Part shown: positions 16,137-25,224 of the stretch, piece after piece | Position numbering within the stretch: the first letter of the stretch is position 1 | How the letters are laid out: every line of letters starts with the position of its first letter | Source of the DNA: VRUE01 sp033856195 | GTDB lineage: Bacteria > Actinomycetota > Thermoleophilia > Solirubrobacterales > 70-9 | Reading direction: 5' to 3' | DNA: 64,000 nucleotides | Assembly (NCBI GenBank): GCA_033856195.1 | Contig: JAWVFL010000029.1 | Coordinates: 95,548 to 159,547, forward strand | Made by a program: the position numbers and the translations under genes | Notes under the pieces: model-generated | Told to the model about the DNA's origin: nothing | What the model saw: only the letters and a program-made list of their open reading frames with translations | Databases searched by the model: none

Positions 16137-17330
16137 GTGGCAACTGATGGCCGTGGCAACTACAAGCAGAAGGTGCTGATCGCCGGCGCGGGCGTCGCGG
16201 GGATCGAGGCGGCGTTGGCGCTGCGCGATCTGGCCGGTGAGCAAGTCGCGCTCCATCTCTTCGACCCGCGCCTCGAGTTCGTCTACCGACCCTTTGCCGT
16301 GGGCGAGGCCTACGGCGCCGTGCGCGCTTTTCGCTACGACCTGGAACGTCTTAGCGACCATTGCGATGCCTCGTTTCACCCCAACGGGATCGTCTCGGTC
16401 GACACGAAACGGCGACTCGTGGTCACGCGGGACGGTAACCAGCACCTCTACGACCTCCTGATCCTCGCAACCGGCGCCCGGATGCTCTGGGGGGTGCCGG
16501 GCACAGTCACCTTCTGGGGGGCCGCGGACGAAGGCCAGGTCGGCGAAGTACTCGAGGACTTGCGCGCCGGGCGCCTGCGGCACATCGTCTTCACGATGCC
16601 AGGAGGGCACAGCTGGACGCTGCCGCTCTACGAGCTGGCGTTGCGCGCGATCACCGAGCTCGACAAGGTCGGCATCGATGCGACTCGGGTCACCATCGTC
16701 ACACCCGAGGACCTGCCGCTTGGAGTGTTCGGCCGTCGCGTCGGAGAGCAGATGAGCGCTCTGCTGACGGAACGGGGCATCGAGATGCTCGCCGGTACGC
16801 ACCCGATGAGGTTCGAGGACGGCAGCCTCCGCGTTGTTCCGGGCGAGAGAATCAGCGCCGACGCCGTGGTGAGCCTGCCGCGCCTCGAAGGCAGGCCCGT
16901 GGGTGGTGTTCCCCATGACGACAGCGGCTTCATCGGTGTGGACGAGCATGGTGGCGTGATCGGCCTGGAGGGGGTCTATGCCGTCGGCGACGTCACCACC
17001 TTTCCGTTCAAGCAGGGCGCCATTTCCACCCAGCAGGCCGACGCGGTGGCGGAAACGATCGCCGCTGTGATGGGGGGCGGTCTTCAGGCACAACCGTTCG
17101 ATCCAATCCTGCGCGCGGTCCTCTGGACCGGGCACGAGCCCCGCTACCTCTACGGCAGGCCGACCGGCGGGCACGGCGAAGCGTCGAGCTTCAGCGAGCA
17201 GCCATACGGGCCGCTGCGCAGTGGCAAAGTCACAGCCCGCTACCTGTCGCCGCTGGTCGACTCGCTCTCGGCCGAATCGGAGTCGAATGGCACACCGCAT
17301 CTCGCCGCCCGAGCGCCTTCTGCATCCTGA
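16137..17330 (+). CDS. FAD-dependent pyridine nucleotide-disulfide-type oxidoreductase
   Basis: 397 residues from GTG. The N-terminal dinucleotide-binding motif is VLIAGAGVAGIEAALAL (key GAGVAGIE). LLILATGAR lies near residue 110 and the second FAD-binding segment GVYAVGDVTTFPFKQG near 280. The layout resembles NDH-2 or sulfide:quinone reductases, but the Cys residues required for sulfide oxidation are not seen, so a quinone or other acceptor reductase is more likely. Probably in an operon with the upstream phosphoribosyltransferase. Substrate unknown. Confidence 0.75.
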   Translation: MATDGRGNYKQKVLIAGAGVAGIEAALALRDLAGEQVALHLFDPRLEFVYRPFAVGEAYGAVRAFRYDLERLSDHCDASFHPNGIVSVDTKRRLVVTRDGNQHLYDLLILATGARMLWGVPGTVTFWGAADEGQVGEVLEDLRAGRLRHIVFTMPGGHSWTLPLYELALRAITELDKVGIDATRVTIVTPEDLPLGVFGRRVGEQMSALLTERGIEMLAGTHPMRFEDGSLRVVPGERISADAVVSLPRLEGRPVGGVPHDDSGFIGVDEHGGVIGLEGVYAVGDVTTFPFKQGAISTQQADAVAETIAAVMGGGLQAQPFDPILRAVLWTGHEPRYLYGRPTGGHGEASSFSEQPYGPLRSGKVTARYLSPLVDSLSAESESNGTPHLAARAPSAS

Positions 17331-17349
17331 ATCCGGGCATGATGGGGCG

Positions 17350-18084
17350 GTGAGCGACCCCGTCGTCCAGCGCTACCGCGCCGCCCGCCGCGATCGCGAG
17401 CTCGCCCTGCTGGAGGGTTTCCACGCGCTCAAGCACGCGCTGCGCTTTGGGGCGGAAGTGATCGAGGCCGTCGCTGAGAAACCCGACGAGCTCGACCGCC
17501 TGGCGGAAGACCTGGCGCCGGATCTCGCCGGTTCATTGGCCGAACGGACGACCTCGGTCGACCCAGAGCTACTCGCTCAACTCGTGCCGCATGCTCCCCG
17601 CACCGGTGTGGTCGCGATCGCTCGCCGGCCCAGCGTCGACGTTGCCGCGGTGCTCTGCTGCGAACGTCCGGCGCCGATCGTGCTGCTCGAGGACCCCCGG
17701 ACAATGGGCAACATGGGTGCCTGCGTGCGGGTTGCCGCGGCTGCGGATGCCGCCGCGGTTTTGACTACCGGCAGCAACGATCCCTGGCACCCGGAGGCCC
17801 TGCGCGGAGCGGCCGGCCTGCACTTCGCCCTGCCGGTGGCCCAGGTGGAATCGATTCCAGCCGCGGGCCGACCCCTGATCGCGATCGACCCCGATGGCGC
17901 TGAGCTGGGGGAGAGGAAGCTCGATCCGCGCTCGATCCTCGCCTTTGGAACCGAGCGCTACGGTCTCAGCGACGCCCTGCTCGAGCGGGCCGACGCCCGC
18001 CTGGCGATCCCGATGCGCGAGGGCGTCTCCAGCCTCAATCTCGCCACCTCGGTTGCGGCCGTGCTTTTCTCGCAGCGCCTTTGA
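17350..18084 (+). CDS. SpoU/TrmH-family RNA 2'-O-methyltransferase
   Basis: 244 residues from GTG 17350; an upstream in-frame ATG at 17287 would overlap the previous gene and is less likely. The N-terminal domain is weakly conserved. The SPOUT domain shows the three motifs: MGNMGACVRVAAAA (about 119-132), AFGTERYGLS (about 199-208) and SLNLATSVAAVLF (about 228-240). These knotted SAM-dependent enzymes methylate ribose in rRNA or tRNA. Exact target not inferable. Confidence 0.85.
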   Translation: MSDPVVQRYRAARRDRELALLEGFHALKHALRFGAEVIEAVAEKPDELDRLAEDLAPDLAGSLAERTTSVDPELLAQLVPHAPRTGVVAIARRPSVDVAAVLCCERPAPIVLLEDPRTMGNMGACVRVAAAADAAAVLTTGSNDPWHPEALRGAAGLHFALPVAQVESIPAAGRPLIAIDPDGAELGERKLDPRSILAFGTERYGLSDALLERADARLAIPMREGVSSLNLATSVAAVLFSQRL

Positions 18085-18117
18085 ACCTGGGCGGCCACGG
18101 CTGCGTAGAAAGGGCCG

Positions 18118-18456
18118 ATGAAGCGAACCGTCGCCTGCATCGCCCTTGCCGCCGCGCTGGTCGCCACCCAGGCGGCGCCCGCCGCCGCCCCCGGGCCGGC
18201 ACAGGCGAGCGGGGCGAAGACGGTGGACATCAGCAACTTCGAATTCCACCCGCCCACGCTCCAGGTCAGCAAGGGGACGAGGGTGGTTTTCTCGAATTCG
18301 TCGAAAACCGCCCACACCGCGACCGACAAGGGCGCCTTCGACACCGGCCGCATCAGGGCCGGCAAGGCAGCCGGCGTACGGTTCGAACAGAAGGGAACGT
18401 TCAGCTACCACTGCAAGATCCACCCCTTCATGCACGGCAAGATCGTCGTCGGCTGA
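18118..18456 (+). CDS. Secreted cupredoxin (plastocyanin/amicyanin-like)
   Basis: 112 residues. Signal peptide with cleavage near Ala-Ala-Pro (residues about 18-25). The mature cupredoxin domain begins VDISNFEFHPPTLQVSKGTRVVFSN (key FEFHPP). Type 1 copper ligands are present: His in KTAHTATD (about residue 64), then Cys, His and Met in YHCKIHPFMHG (about 97-107). It is probably a soluble electron carrier on the outer face. No lipobox. Neighbours do not define its redox partner. Confidence 0.88.
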   Translation: MKRTVACIALAAALVATQAAPAAAPGPAQASGAKTVDISNFEFHPPTLQVSKGTRVVFSNSSKTAHTATDKGAFDTGRIRAGKAAGVRFEQKGTFSYHCKIHPFMHGKIVVG

Positions 18457-18500
18457 GATAGGTTGACGGTCACCTCCCGTCACCATCGAAAGGATTGCCC

Positions 18501-18890
18501 GTGCCGTTTGCCGACATCAACATCGGAGAAGCCCTCCTCGTAGCCTTCGAGGTCTTCTTCTTCGTGATCTGGATCTGGATCCTGATCACGATCCTCACCG
18601 ATCTCTTCCGCGACCATGAAACGTCTGGCTGGGTGAAGGCGGCCTGGGTGCTCTTCCTGGTCTTCATCCCCTTCCTGACCGCGCTGATCTACCTGATCGC
18701 CCGCGGCAGCGGCATGCGCGACCGCACGATCAAGGCGCAGGCCGAGGCCAAGCAGCACTTCGACTCCTACGTCCGCGAACAGGCTCACACGACGCCGGCG
18801 GACGAACTGCACAAGCTGAACGAGCTGAAGGAAAAGGGCGCCCTCTCGGCTGAGGAGTTCGATAAGGCGAAGGCGAAACTGTTGGCCTAG
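18501..18890 (+). CDS. PLDc_N/SHOCT membrane protein
   Basis: 129 residues from GTG 18501, chosen because AAAGG lies seven bases upstream; an in-frame TTG six bases earlier has no spacing. Two membrane helices (about 8-32 and 46-68) resemble the PLDc_N domain of small actinobacterial membrane proteins (IWILITILTDLFRDHETSGW). A C-terminal SHOCT domain follows (ELHKLNELKEKGALSAEEF, about 102-120), a short helical module found at the ends of many proteins. Function unknown. Confidence 0.8.
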   Translation: MPFADINIGEALLVAFEVFFFVIWIWILITILTDLFRDHETSGWVKAAWVLFLVFIPFLTALIYLIARGSGMRDRTIKAQAEAKQHFDSYVREQAHTTPADELHKLNELKEKGALSAEEFDKAKAKLLA

Positions 18891-18900
18891 CGAGGTTCTC

Positions 18901-18932
18901 CACGTGCGCGCCAAGCAGTCGGCGCGCACGTG
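18901..18932 (+). terminator. Rho-independent terminator
   Basis: CACGTGCGCGCC (18901-18912) pairs perfectly with 18921-18932 around an 8-base loop, and is followed by ATTTCTCCTCCTT. It sits 10 bases after the SHOCT gene stop. Confidence 0.8.
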
Positions 18933-19000
18933 ATTTCTCCTCCTTGCAGGCATTTTCTGCAAGCGAAGTTGCAGGTTATTAGCAACTCCTAACAATCTGG

Positions 19001-19020
19001 GCACGGTTTCGCTACCGTGC
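19001..19020 (+). promoter_or_regulatory. Leader hairpin upstream of NlpC/P60 gene
   Basis: GCACGGT (19001-19007) pairs with ACCGTGC (19014-19020), loop TTCGCT, ending eight bases before the ATG at 19028 where a Shine-Dalgarno would be expected; none is visible. Upstream CTTGCA..TGCAAG and GTTGC..GCAAC repeats (18943-18985) and TAACAAT (18990-18996) suggest an operator and -10 region. Confidence 0.4.
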
Positions 19021-19027
19021 GCCGCCG

Positions 19028-20248
19028 ATGCGCGTTCCCCTTCGCGGCAATTCATGGCGGCTGCTGCTGCCCGCGGCGCTGCTCTTCGCCGTGCTCTGCG
19101 TGGCCGCTTCGGCGCCCGCCAAGAACCTCGGTGAAAAGCTCCAGGACACGCAGGGGAAGCTCAGCGACGTGCGCGAAAGCCAGAGCGCGCTGGCGGCGAC
19201 GCTCGCCGAACAGAACAGGGCGATCGACTCGATGATCGGCGAAGTCTCGGCGCTGCGGCAGAAACAGGCCGCGGTCGAGGCTGAACTATCGGCGAAGCAG
19301 GACGAACTCGACGCGGCGACGGCAAAACTGGAGGCCGACAAGCGCCATCTGGCGCGCGTGCGCGACCGCCTGCAGCGCGCGCTCGACGTCCTGCGCGACC
19401 GCCTCGTCGCGATCTATGAGGCGGGCAGCCCCGACATGCTCAACGTCGTGCTCGACTCCGCGAGCTGGTCGGAAGTCAACGCCCGCGCCGACTACCTGAG
19501 CCAGATCCAGGAATACGACGACTCGGTTGCCTCACGGGTCAAGGCGCTGCGTGACCAGGCCCGGGCCGCGGTGAAGCGGATGACAGCCGCGCGCCTGCAG
19601 ATCAGGGACGCCCGCGACACGATCGCGGTCAAGGAGCGCGAAGTCGCCTCTGCCCGCCAGGAAGCCGAGGCTCGCTTCGGCGAATTGAAGTCGGCGCAGG
19701 CCGAGCGCCGCGAAGCGATGGAATCGCTCGAATCGCGCGAAGAAGCGCTCAGCAACAACCTCGCCTCGATCTCCGAACAGATCGCCAGCACGACCGGGAC
19801 GCCGCCATCCGTCGCCGGCGCCCCGGCGCCGCTCACCCCCGGTCAGAGCGCCGGCTACATCTCCGAAAGCCAGGCGAGCGTGCCGAGCGAGGCGCCGGCC
19901 GCGGTCGCCGCCGCGATCGAAGCCGCAAACTCGATCGCCACCACCCCCTACATCTGGGGCGGCGGGCACGGCTCCTTCGAATCCTCAGGCTATGACTGCT
20001 CCGGCGCGGTCAGCTTCGCCCTCAACGGCGGCGGCTTCCTCTCCAGCCCGCTCGACTCGACCGGCCTCGAGACCTGGGGCGAACCCGGGCCGGGGCAGTG
20101 GATCACGGTTTACGCCAACGCCGGGCACGCCTGGATGATCATCGCCGGGCTGGCCTTCGACACGGTCGGCGGCCCCGGTCCCCGCTGGCACTCCTCCCCC
20201 GTGAGCTCCACGGAAGGCTTTATCGCCCGGCATCCCCCAGGCTATTAA
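19028..20248 (+). CDS. Coiled-coil NlpC/P60 peptidoglycan hydrolase
   Basis: 406 residues. Signal peptide (residues 1-31) ending near SAPA. A long coiled coil (about 33-250) has the arrangement of RipA/PcsB-like hydrolases, where it keeps the enzyme inhibited until a partner such as FtsEX binds. A Pro/Ala linker precedes the C-terminal NlpC/P60 domain (about 300-406), with catalytic Cys in YDCSGAVSFAL and His in GHAWMIIAGL. It cleaves stem peptides during cell separation. The TAA stop is the first triplet of a palindromic repeat. Confidence 0.85.
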   Translation: MRVPLRGNSWRLLLPAALLFAVLCVAASAPAKNLGEKLQDTQGKLSDVRESQSALAATLAEQNRAIDSMIGEVSALRQKQAAVEAELSAKQDELDAATAKLEADKRHLARVRDRLQRALDVLRDRLVAIYEAGSPDMLNVVLDSASWSEVNARADYLSQIQEYDDSVASRVKALRDQARAAVKRMTAARLQIRDARDTIAVKEREVASARQEAEARFGELKSAQAERREAMESLESREEALSNNLASISEQIASTTGTPPSVAGAPAPLTPGQSAGYISESQASVPSEAPAAVAAAIEAANSIATTPYIWGGGHGSFESSGYDCSGAVSFALNGGGFLSSPLDSTGLETWGEPGPGQWITVYANAGHAWMIIAGLAFDTVGGPGPRWHSSPVSSTEGFIARHPPGY

Positions 20249-20364
20249 GGCCCAAACCCGGTAGGGGTGGAACGTCTTGTACTTTTTCGTCGCTGACCCT
20301 GAGGCGGCAGCAGCATCCGTCGCACGAAAAAGTTAAGTGGAACCCCTACCGGGTTTGGGCCTTA
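20246..20364. repeat. Palindromic element family I, copy A (119 bp)
   Basis: Arms 20246-20268 and 20342-20364 are perfectly complementary over 23 bp. Inside, GGAACGTCTTGT then ACTTTTTCG (20281-20289) faces CGAAAAAGT (20325-20334 region) then TAAGTGGA, giving a second 9-bp stem with a conserved asymmetric internal loop and a variable apical part. It overlaps the stop codons of both flanking convergent genes. Copy B at 44511-44627 has the same arm length and loop sequences with compensatory arm changes. Confidence 0.85.
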
Positions 20365-21725
20365 GCGGGCTGTGACCAAGTCGCGGCGTTGCCGCGGCTG
20401 ACGTGGATCACGCTCTCGAAGCCTTCGCGCTGCAGGATCGAAGCAGCGAGGCCGCTGCGCTTGCCGGCCTTGCAGATCGTCGCGATCGGGCGCTCACGCG
20501 GCAGCTCGCCGATGCGCCCGAGCAGCTGGCCGAAGGGGACGTGGATCGAGCCGGGGATGTGCCCCTCCTCGTACTCGGCGGCGCCGCGCACGTCGAGCAC
20601 CTGCGGGCCGTCCTCGCCGTCGAGGCGGCGCGCCAGCTCGGCCAGATCGATCGCCTCGATCCGCGCCACGGGCCGGTCCTCGGCGCGCCAGGCGGTCATG
20701 CCGCCGCCGAGGAAGCCACGCACGCACAAGCCGACCGCGGCCAGCAGCTCGGCGGCCTCCAGCTCGTTGCCGTCGGAGGCGGCGACGACGAGCAGCTCGG
20801 CGTCGACCGGCACCACCTGGGCCACCTTGGTGGCGAAGCCGGTGTCATAGGCGGAAGCGCTGATCGAGCCGGGGATGTGGGCCTCGTCGAACTGCTCGTT
20901 GGTGCGCGAGTCGATGGCGAGGGCGCCCTCGGCGATCGCCGCCTCGAAGCCGTGCGGCGTCATCCGCGTCGGCGCACCGATCGAGGCGACGAGGGGACCG
21001 CGGTTGAGCGAGACGATGTGCTCGACGTTGGGCGGCTTGCTGCCGATCGTGGCGACGGCGTCCTCGACGAACTCGCTCTCGCTCTCGAAGCGCAGGGCCC
21101 GGTTGTGGCGGCGCTCGAAGCCGATCGTCGATGAGGTCTTGAGGTCGATCCCGGAGCTGCCGCAGAGCGAGCCGCCGAGGTGCCCGGGCCAGACCTCGGT
21201 CTCCTCGGGCAGCACCAGCAGCCGCTCGTGCAGGGAGCGGAAGATGTCGGCGGCGCCGTCGCGCGGCTCGATTGCGAGATCGGGACGGGCGACGTCGCCG
21301 ACGAAGAGGCAGTCGCCGCTCAGCGCCGCCCAGGGGTCATCGCCGCGGGCCGCGTCGCGCAGCAGGAAGGAGGTGTGCTCGGGGCGATGGCCCGGGGTGT
21401 GGATCGCCTCGATGCTGGCGCCCTCGCCCAGCCGCAGGGTCCAACCATCGGCGAAGGGCTCGTGCGGGTAGGTCGCCTCGGCCAGCTCTTGGATGTGGAT
21501 CGTCGCACCGGTCGCCCGCGCCAGGCGGCCGTGCCCGGAGACGTGGTCGGCGTGGTTGTGCGTCTCCAACACGTGCTCGATGCGCACCCCGTGCAGGCGG
21601 CTGAGGTGCAGGTAGGGATCGATGTCCCACTGCGGATCGACGACCGCGGCGACGCCGGACGCGGTGTCGCCGACCAAGTAGGAGGCGCAGCCCAGATCCT
21701 CGTGGATGATTTGGCGGAAGAGCAT
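20346..21725 (-). CDS. MBL-fold persulfide dioxygenase-like protein with two rhodanese domains
   Basis: 459 residues. The N-terminal metallo-beta-lactamase domain has THNHADHVSGHG (about 55-66), HTPGHRPEHTSF (about 109-120), and SGDCLFVGD, matching ETHE1/BLH persulfide dioxygenases, which oxidise glutathione or other persulfides to sulfite. Two rhodanese domains follow (about 265-350 and 365-450). The first has VVAASDGNE, with no Cys in the active loop; the second has ATICKAGKRSG, with Cys present. The last codons (PAKAQTR and stop) are encoded by the right arm of the palindromic element. Role: sulfide detoxification. Confidence 0.85.
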   Translation of the reverse strand: MLFRQIIHEDLGCASYLVGDTASGVAAVVDPQWDIDPYLHLSRLHGVRIEHVLETHNHADHVSGHGRLARATGATIHIQELAEATYPHEPFADGWTLRLGEGASIEAIHTPGHRPEHTSFLLRDAARGDDPWAALSGDCLFVGDVARPDLAIEPRDGAADIFRSLHERLLVLPEETEVWPGHLGGSLCGSSGIDLKTSSTIGFERRHNRALRFESESEFVEDAVATIGSKPPNVEHIVSLNRGPLVASIGAPTRMTPHGFEAAIAEGALAIDSRTNEQFDEAHIPGSISASAYDTGFATKVAQVVPVDAELLVVAASDGNELEAAELLAAVGLCVRGFLGGGMTAWRAEDRPVARIEAIDLAELARRLDGEDGPQVLDVRGAAEYEEGHIPGSIHVPFGQLLGRIGELPRERPIATICKAGKRSGLAASILQREGFESVIHVSRGNAATWSQPAKAQTR

Positions 21726-21795
21726 GTTTGCGGTTTCGAATGGGCAGCCGAATGGATACCGTTGGCGCAGGGTAGCGGCGAGGGAAGGGAGATAG

Positions 21796-23781
<1,986 letters not shown>

Positions 23782-23829
23782 GGCCATCGCGCTCGGCATG
23801 TATTTCGTACCGAACGTAATGCGCTGGAG

Positions 23830-24636
23830 TTAGCCGGTGCGTTCGTCGACCATCCGTTGGACCGCGACCTCGAGCGCCTGCAGCTGTTCGCGCACGCCTT
23901 TCAGCTCGCGCAGGGCGAGCGCCTCGGCGCTGACCTGCTCGGCTGCCAGCTCCTCCTCGACCTCGGCTATTTCGGGGCTGAGGAAGCGCTGGGCGAAAGC
24001 GCCGGTGAGCAGGGCGACGAAGCCGATGCCGGTGAGCAGGATCACCACCGAGACGATCTCGCCACCGGTCGTGGTCGGGTAGATGTTCGAGCCCAGGGTC
24101 GTCATCGTCGTCATCGCCCAGTAGATCCCGTCCCAGTCGTTGAGGTGCTGGCTGTGCTTCTCGAAGGCGACGAAGAGGGCGCCGCCGCCAATCACGGTCA
24201 GGAACGCGAGGAACATCGCGTAGTGCAGTCCCTGGAGCGAGAAGACCTCGCGCGAGAGCTGCGCCAGCCGCAGCAGCCTGACCAGCCGCAGCAACCGCAG
24301 CACGCGCAGGCTCTGCAGGCCGGCGGGCAGGATCGGCGGCGTGAAGATGACGATGAAGGGGTCGAGTGGGTGGTGTCGCAGCCACGTGCGCCGGTTCGGG
24401 ACGACGGCGAGCATCACCACCAGCTCGATCGCGAAGGCGAGCCAGGTGACCCAGTTGAGCACACGCGCCACGTCCTCCAGTCCGCCGCCCGGGTGTGACT
24501 CGCTGATCGCCACCATCGGCAGCGTCAGCGCCGCCGCGATCAGCATCGGCGTGTTCAGCGCTTCCGCCACCCGGGTGCTGCGCGCGTCCATGCCGGGTGC
24601 GTAGAGCATGGTCTTCTGTGGCTCCTCAGAGGCCAT
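23830..24636 (-). CDS. Voltage-gated-type ion channel with non-canonical selectivity filter
   Basis: 268 residues. It has a six-helix voltage-gated channel layout: S4-like RVLRLLRLVRLLRLAQLSR (about 109-127, Arg every third residue), pore helix YWAMTTMTTLG near residue 170, and S6 (VVILLTGIGFVALLTGAFA). In place of the usual TVGYGD filter the sequence reads TLGSNIYP. A C-terminal coiled coil (about 220-265) may drive tetramerisation. The filter change may alter ion selectivity or abolish potassium conduction. Convergent with acsA. Confidence 0.75.
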   Translation of the reverse strand: MASEEPQKTMLYAPGMDARSTRVAEALNTPMLIAAALTLPMVAISESHPGGGLEDVARVLNWVTWLAFAIELVVMLAVVPNRRTWLRHHPLDPFIVIFTPPILPAGLQSLRVLRLLRLVRLLRLAQLSREVFSLQGLHYAMFLAFLTVIGGGALFVAFEKHSQHLNDWDGIYWAMTTMTTLGSNIYPTTTGGEIVSVVILLTGIGFVALLTGAFAQRFLSPEIAEVEEELAAEQVSAEALALRELKGVREQLQALEVAVQRMVDERTG

Positions 24637-24659
24637 CCGGGACTATTCGACGTCGCCGC

Positions 24660-24776
24660 GCCCGTGCCTACTTAGCGATAAAAAGGCTGAATTTCGTATA
24701 TCAAATAATAATTACTGACTTTTATTGATAGTTTGATTATCGTGGTGTCAATAAGAGAAATTTTGGGTTCCCGATC
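24660..24776 (+). promoter_or_regulatory. AT-rich promoter/leader of the two-gene membrane module
   Basis: About 100 bases of A/T-rich sequence (for example ATATCAAATAATAATTACTGAC and TTTTATTGATAGTTTGATTAT, read in pieces of 20 or fewer) in an otherwise GC-rich window. GTCAATAAGAGAAA (24745-24758) resembles the GTCAATAAA elements near pstS. Base composition suggests an acquired or strongly regulated segment. No ribosome binding site is obvious before GTG 24777. Confidence 0.5.
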
Positions 24777-25217
24777 GTGAACGAACCGCGTGACAAGGGC
24801 GCATACCGGATCGCCGTCGGCGCCATCGGTTGCGCCTTGATCGTCGTCTTGGCGGGTCTGTGCGTGATCGTCGCCGTCGGCATCAAAGACACTGAAATCC
24901 CGAAGGAACTCTGGACCATCGCGAGTGCACTTGGCGGTGGACTGCTGGGGCTTCTCGCACCTTCGCCAGCGCCGTCAGCTGCCAAGGAAGATAAGGTCAA
25001 GGAAATACCGGGAGGTCTGAAACGTACGTGGACGATCCTGGTAAAAGACATCGGGGCAAATCGGTCTGTCGCGATTCTCCTTTTCATCTTTGCGTTCGCG
25101 GTCGGATTCGGAGTGGCCACCGATTCCACCCAGCTTCAGGCGCTCGCTGGCGCAAGCGGCGCAGCACTCATCGGCCTGCTGGCACCGGGACCCGGCAAGG
25201 TCGCGACGGAGAAGTAA
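24777..25217 (+). CDS. Membrane protein with internal duplication, unknown function
   Basis: 146 residues from GTG. Hydrophobic segments lie at about 11-34, 45-62, 92-108 and 120-137. The segment IASALGGGLLGLLAPSP (about 47-63) recurs as LAGASGAALIGLLAPGP (about 121-137), indicating two related halves, each a hydrophobic helix then a small Gly/Ala-rich helix ending GLLAP.P. No Cys. It ends seven bases before the next gene, so the two form an operon. No family recognised; a holin-like or membrane-scaffold role is speculative. Confidence 0.65.
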   Translation: MNEPRDKGAYRIAVGAIGCALIVVLAGLCVIVAVGIKDTEIPKELWTIASALGGGLLGLLAPSPAPSAAKEDKVKEIPGGLKRTWTILVKDIGANRSVAILLFIFAFAVGFGVATDSTQLQALAGASGAALIGLLAPGPGKVATEK

Positions 25218-25224
25218 ATCCGCG

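Noticed and set aside
18933..19027. Possible cyclic di-AMP riboswitch before the NlpC/P60 gene
   Set aside because: The gap is too short for the ydaO-type aptamer and its conserved blocks are not seen; only small repeats and one hairpin are present.
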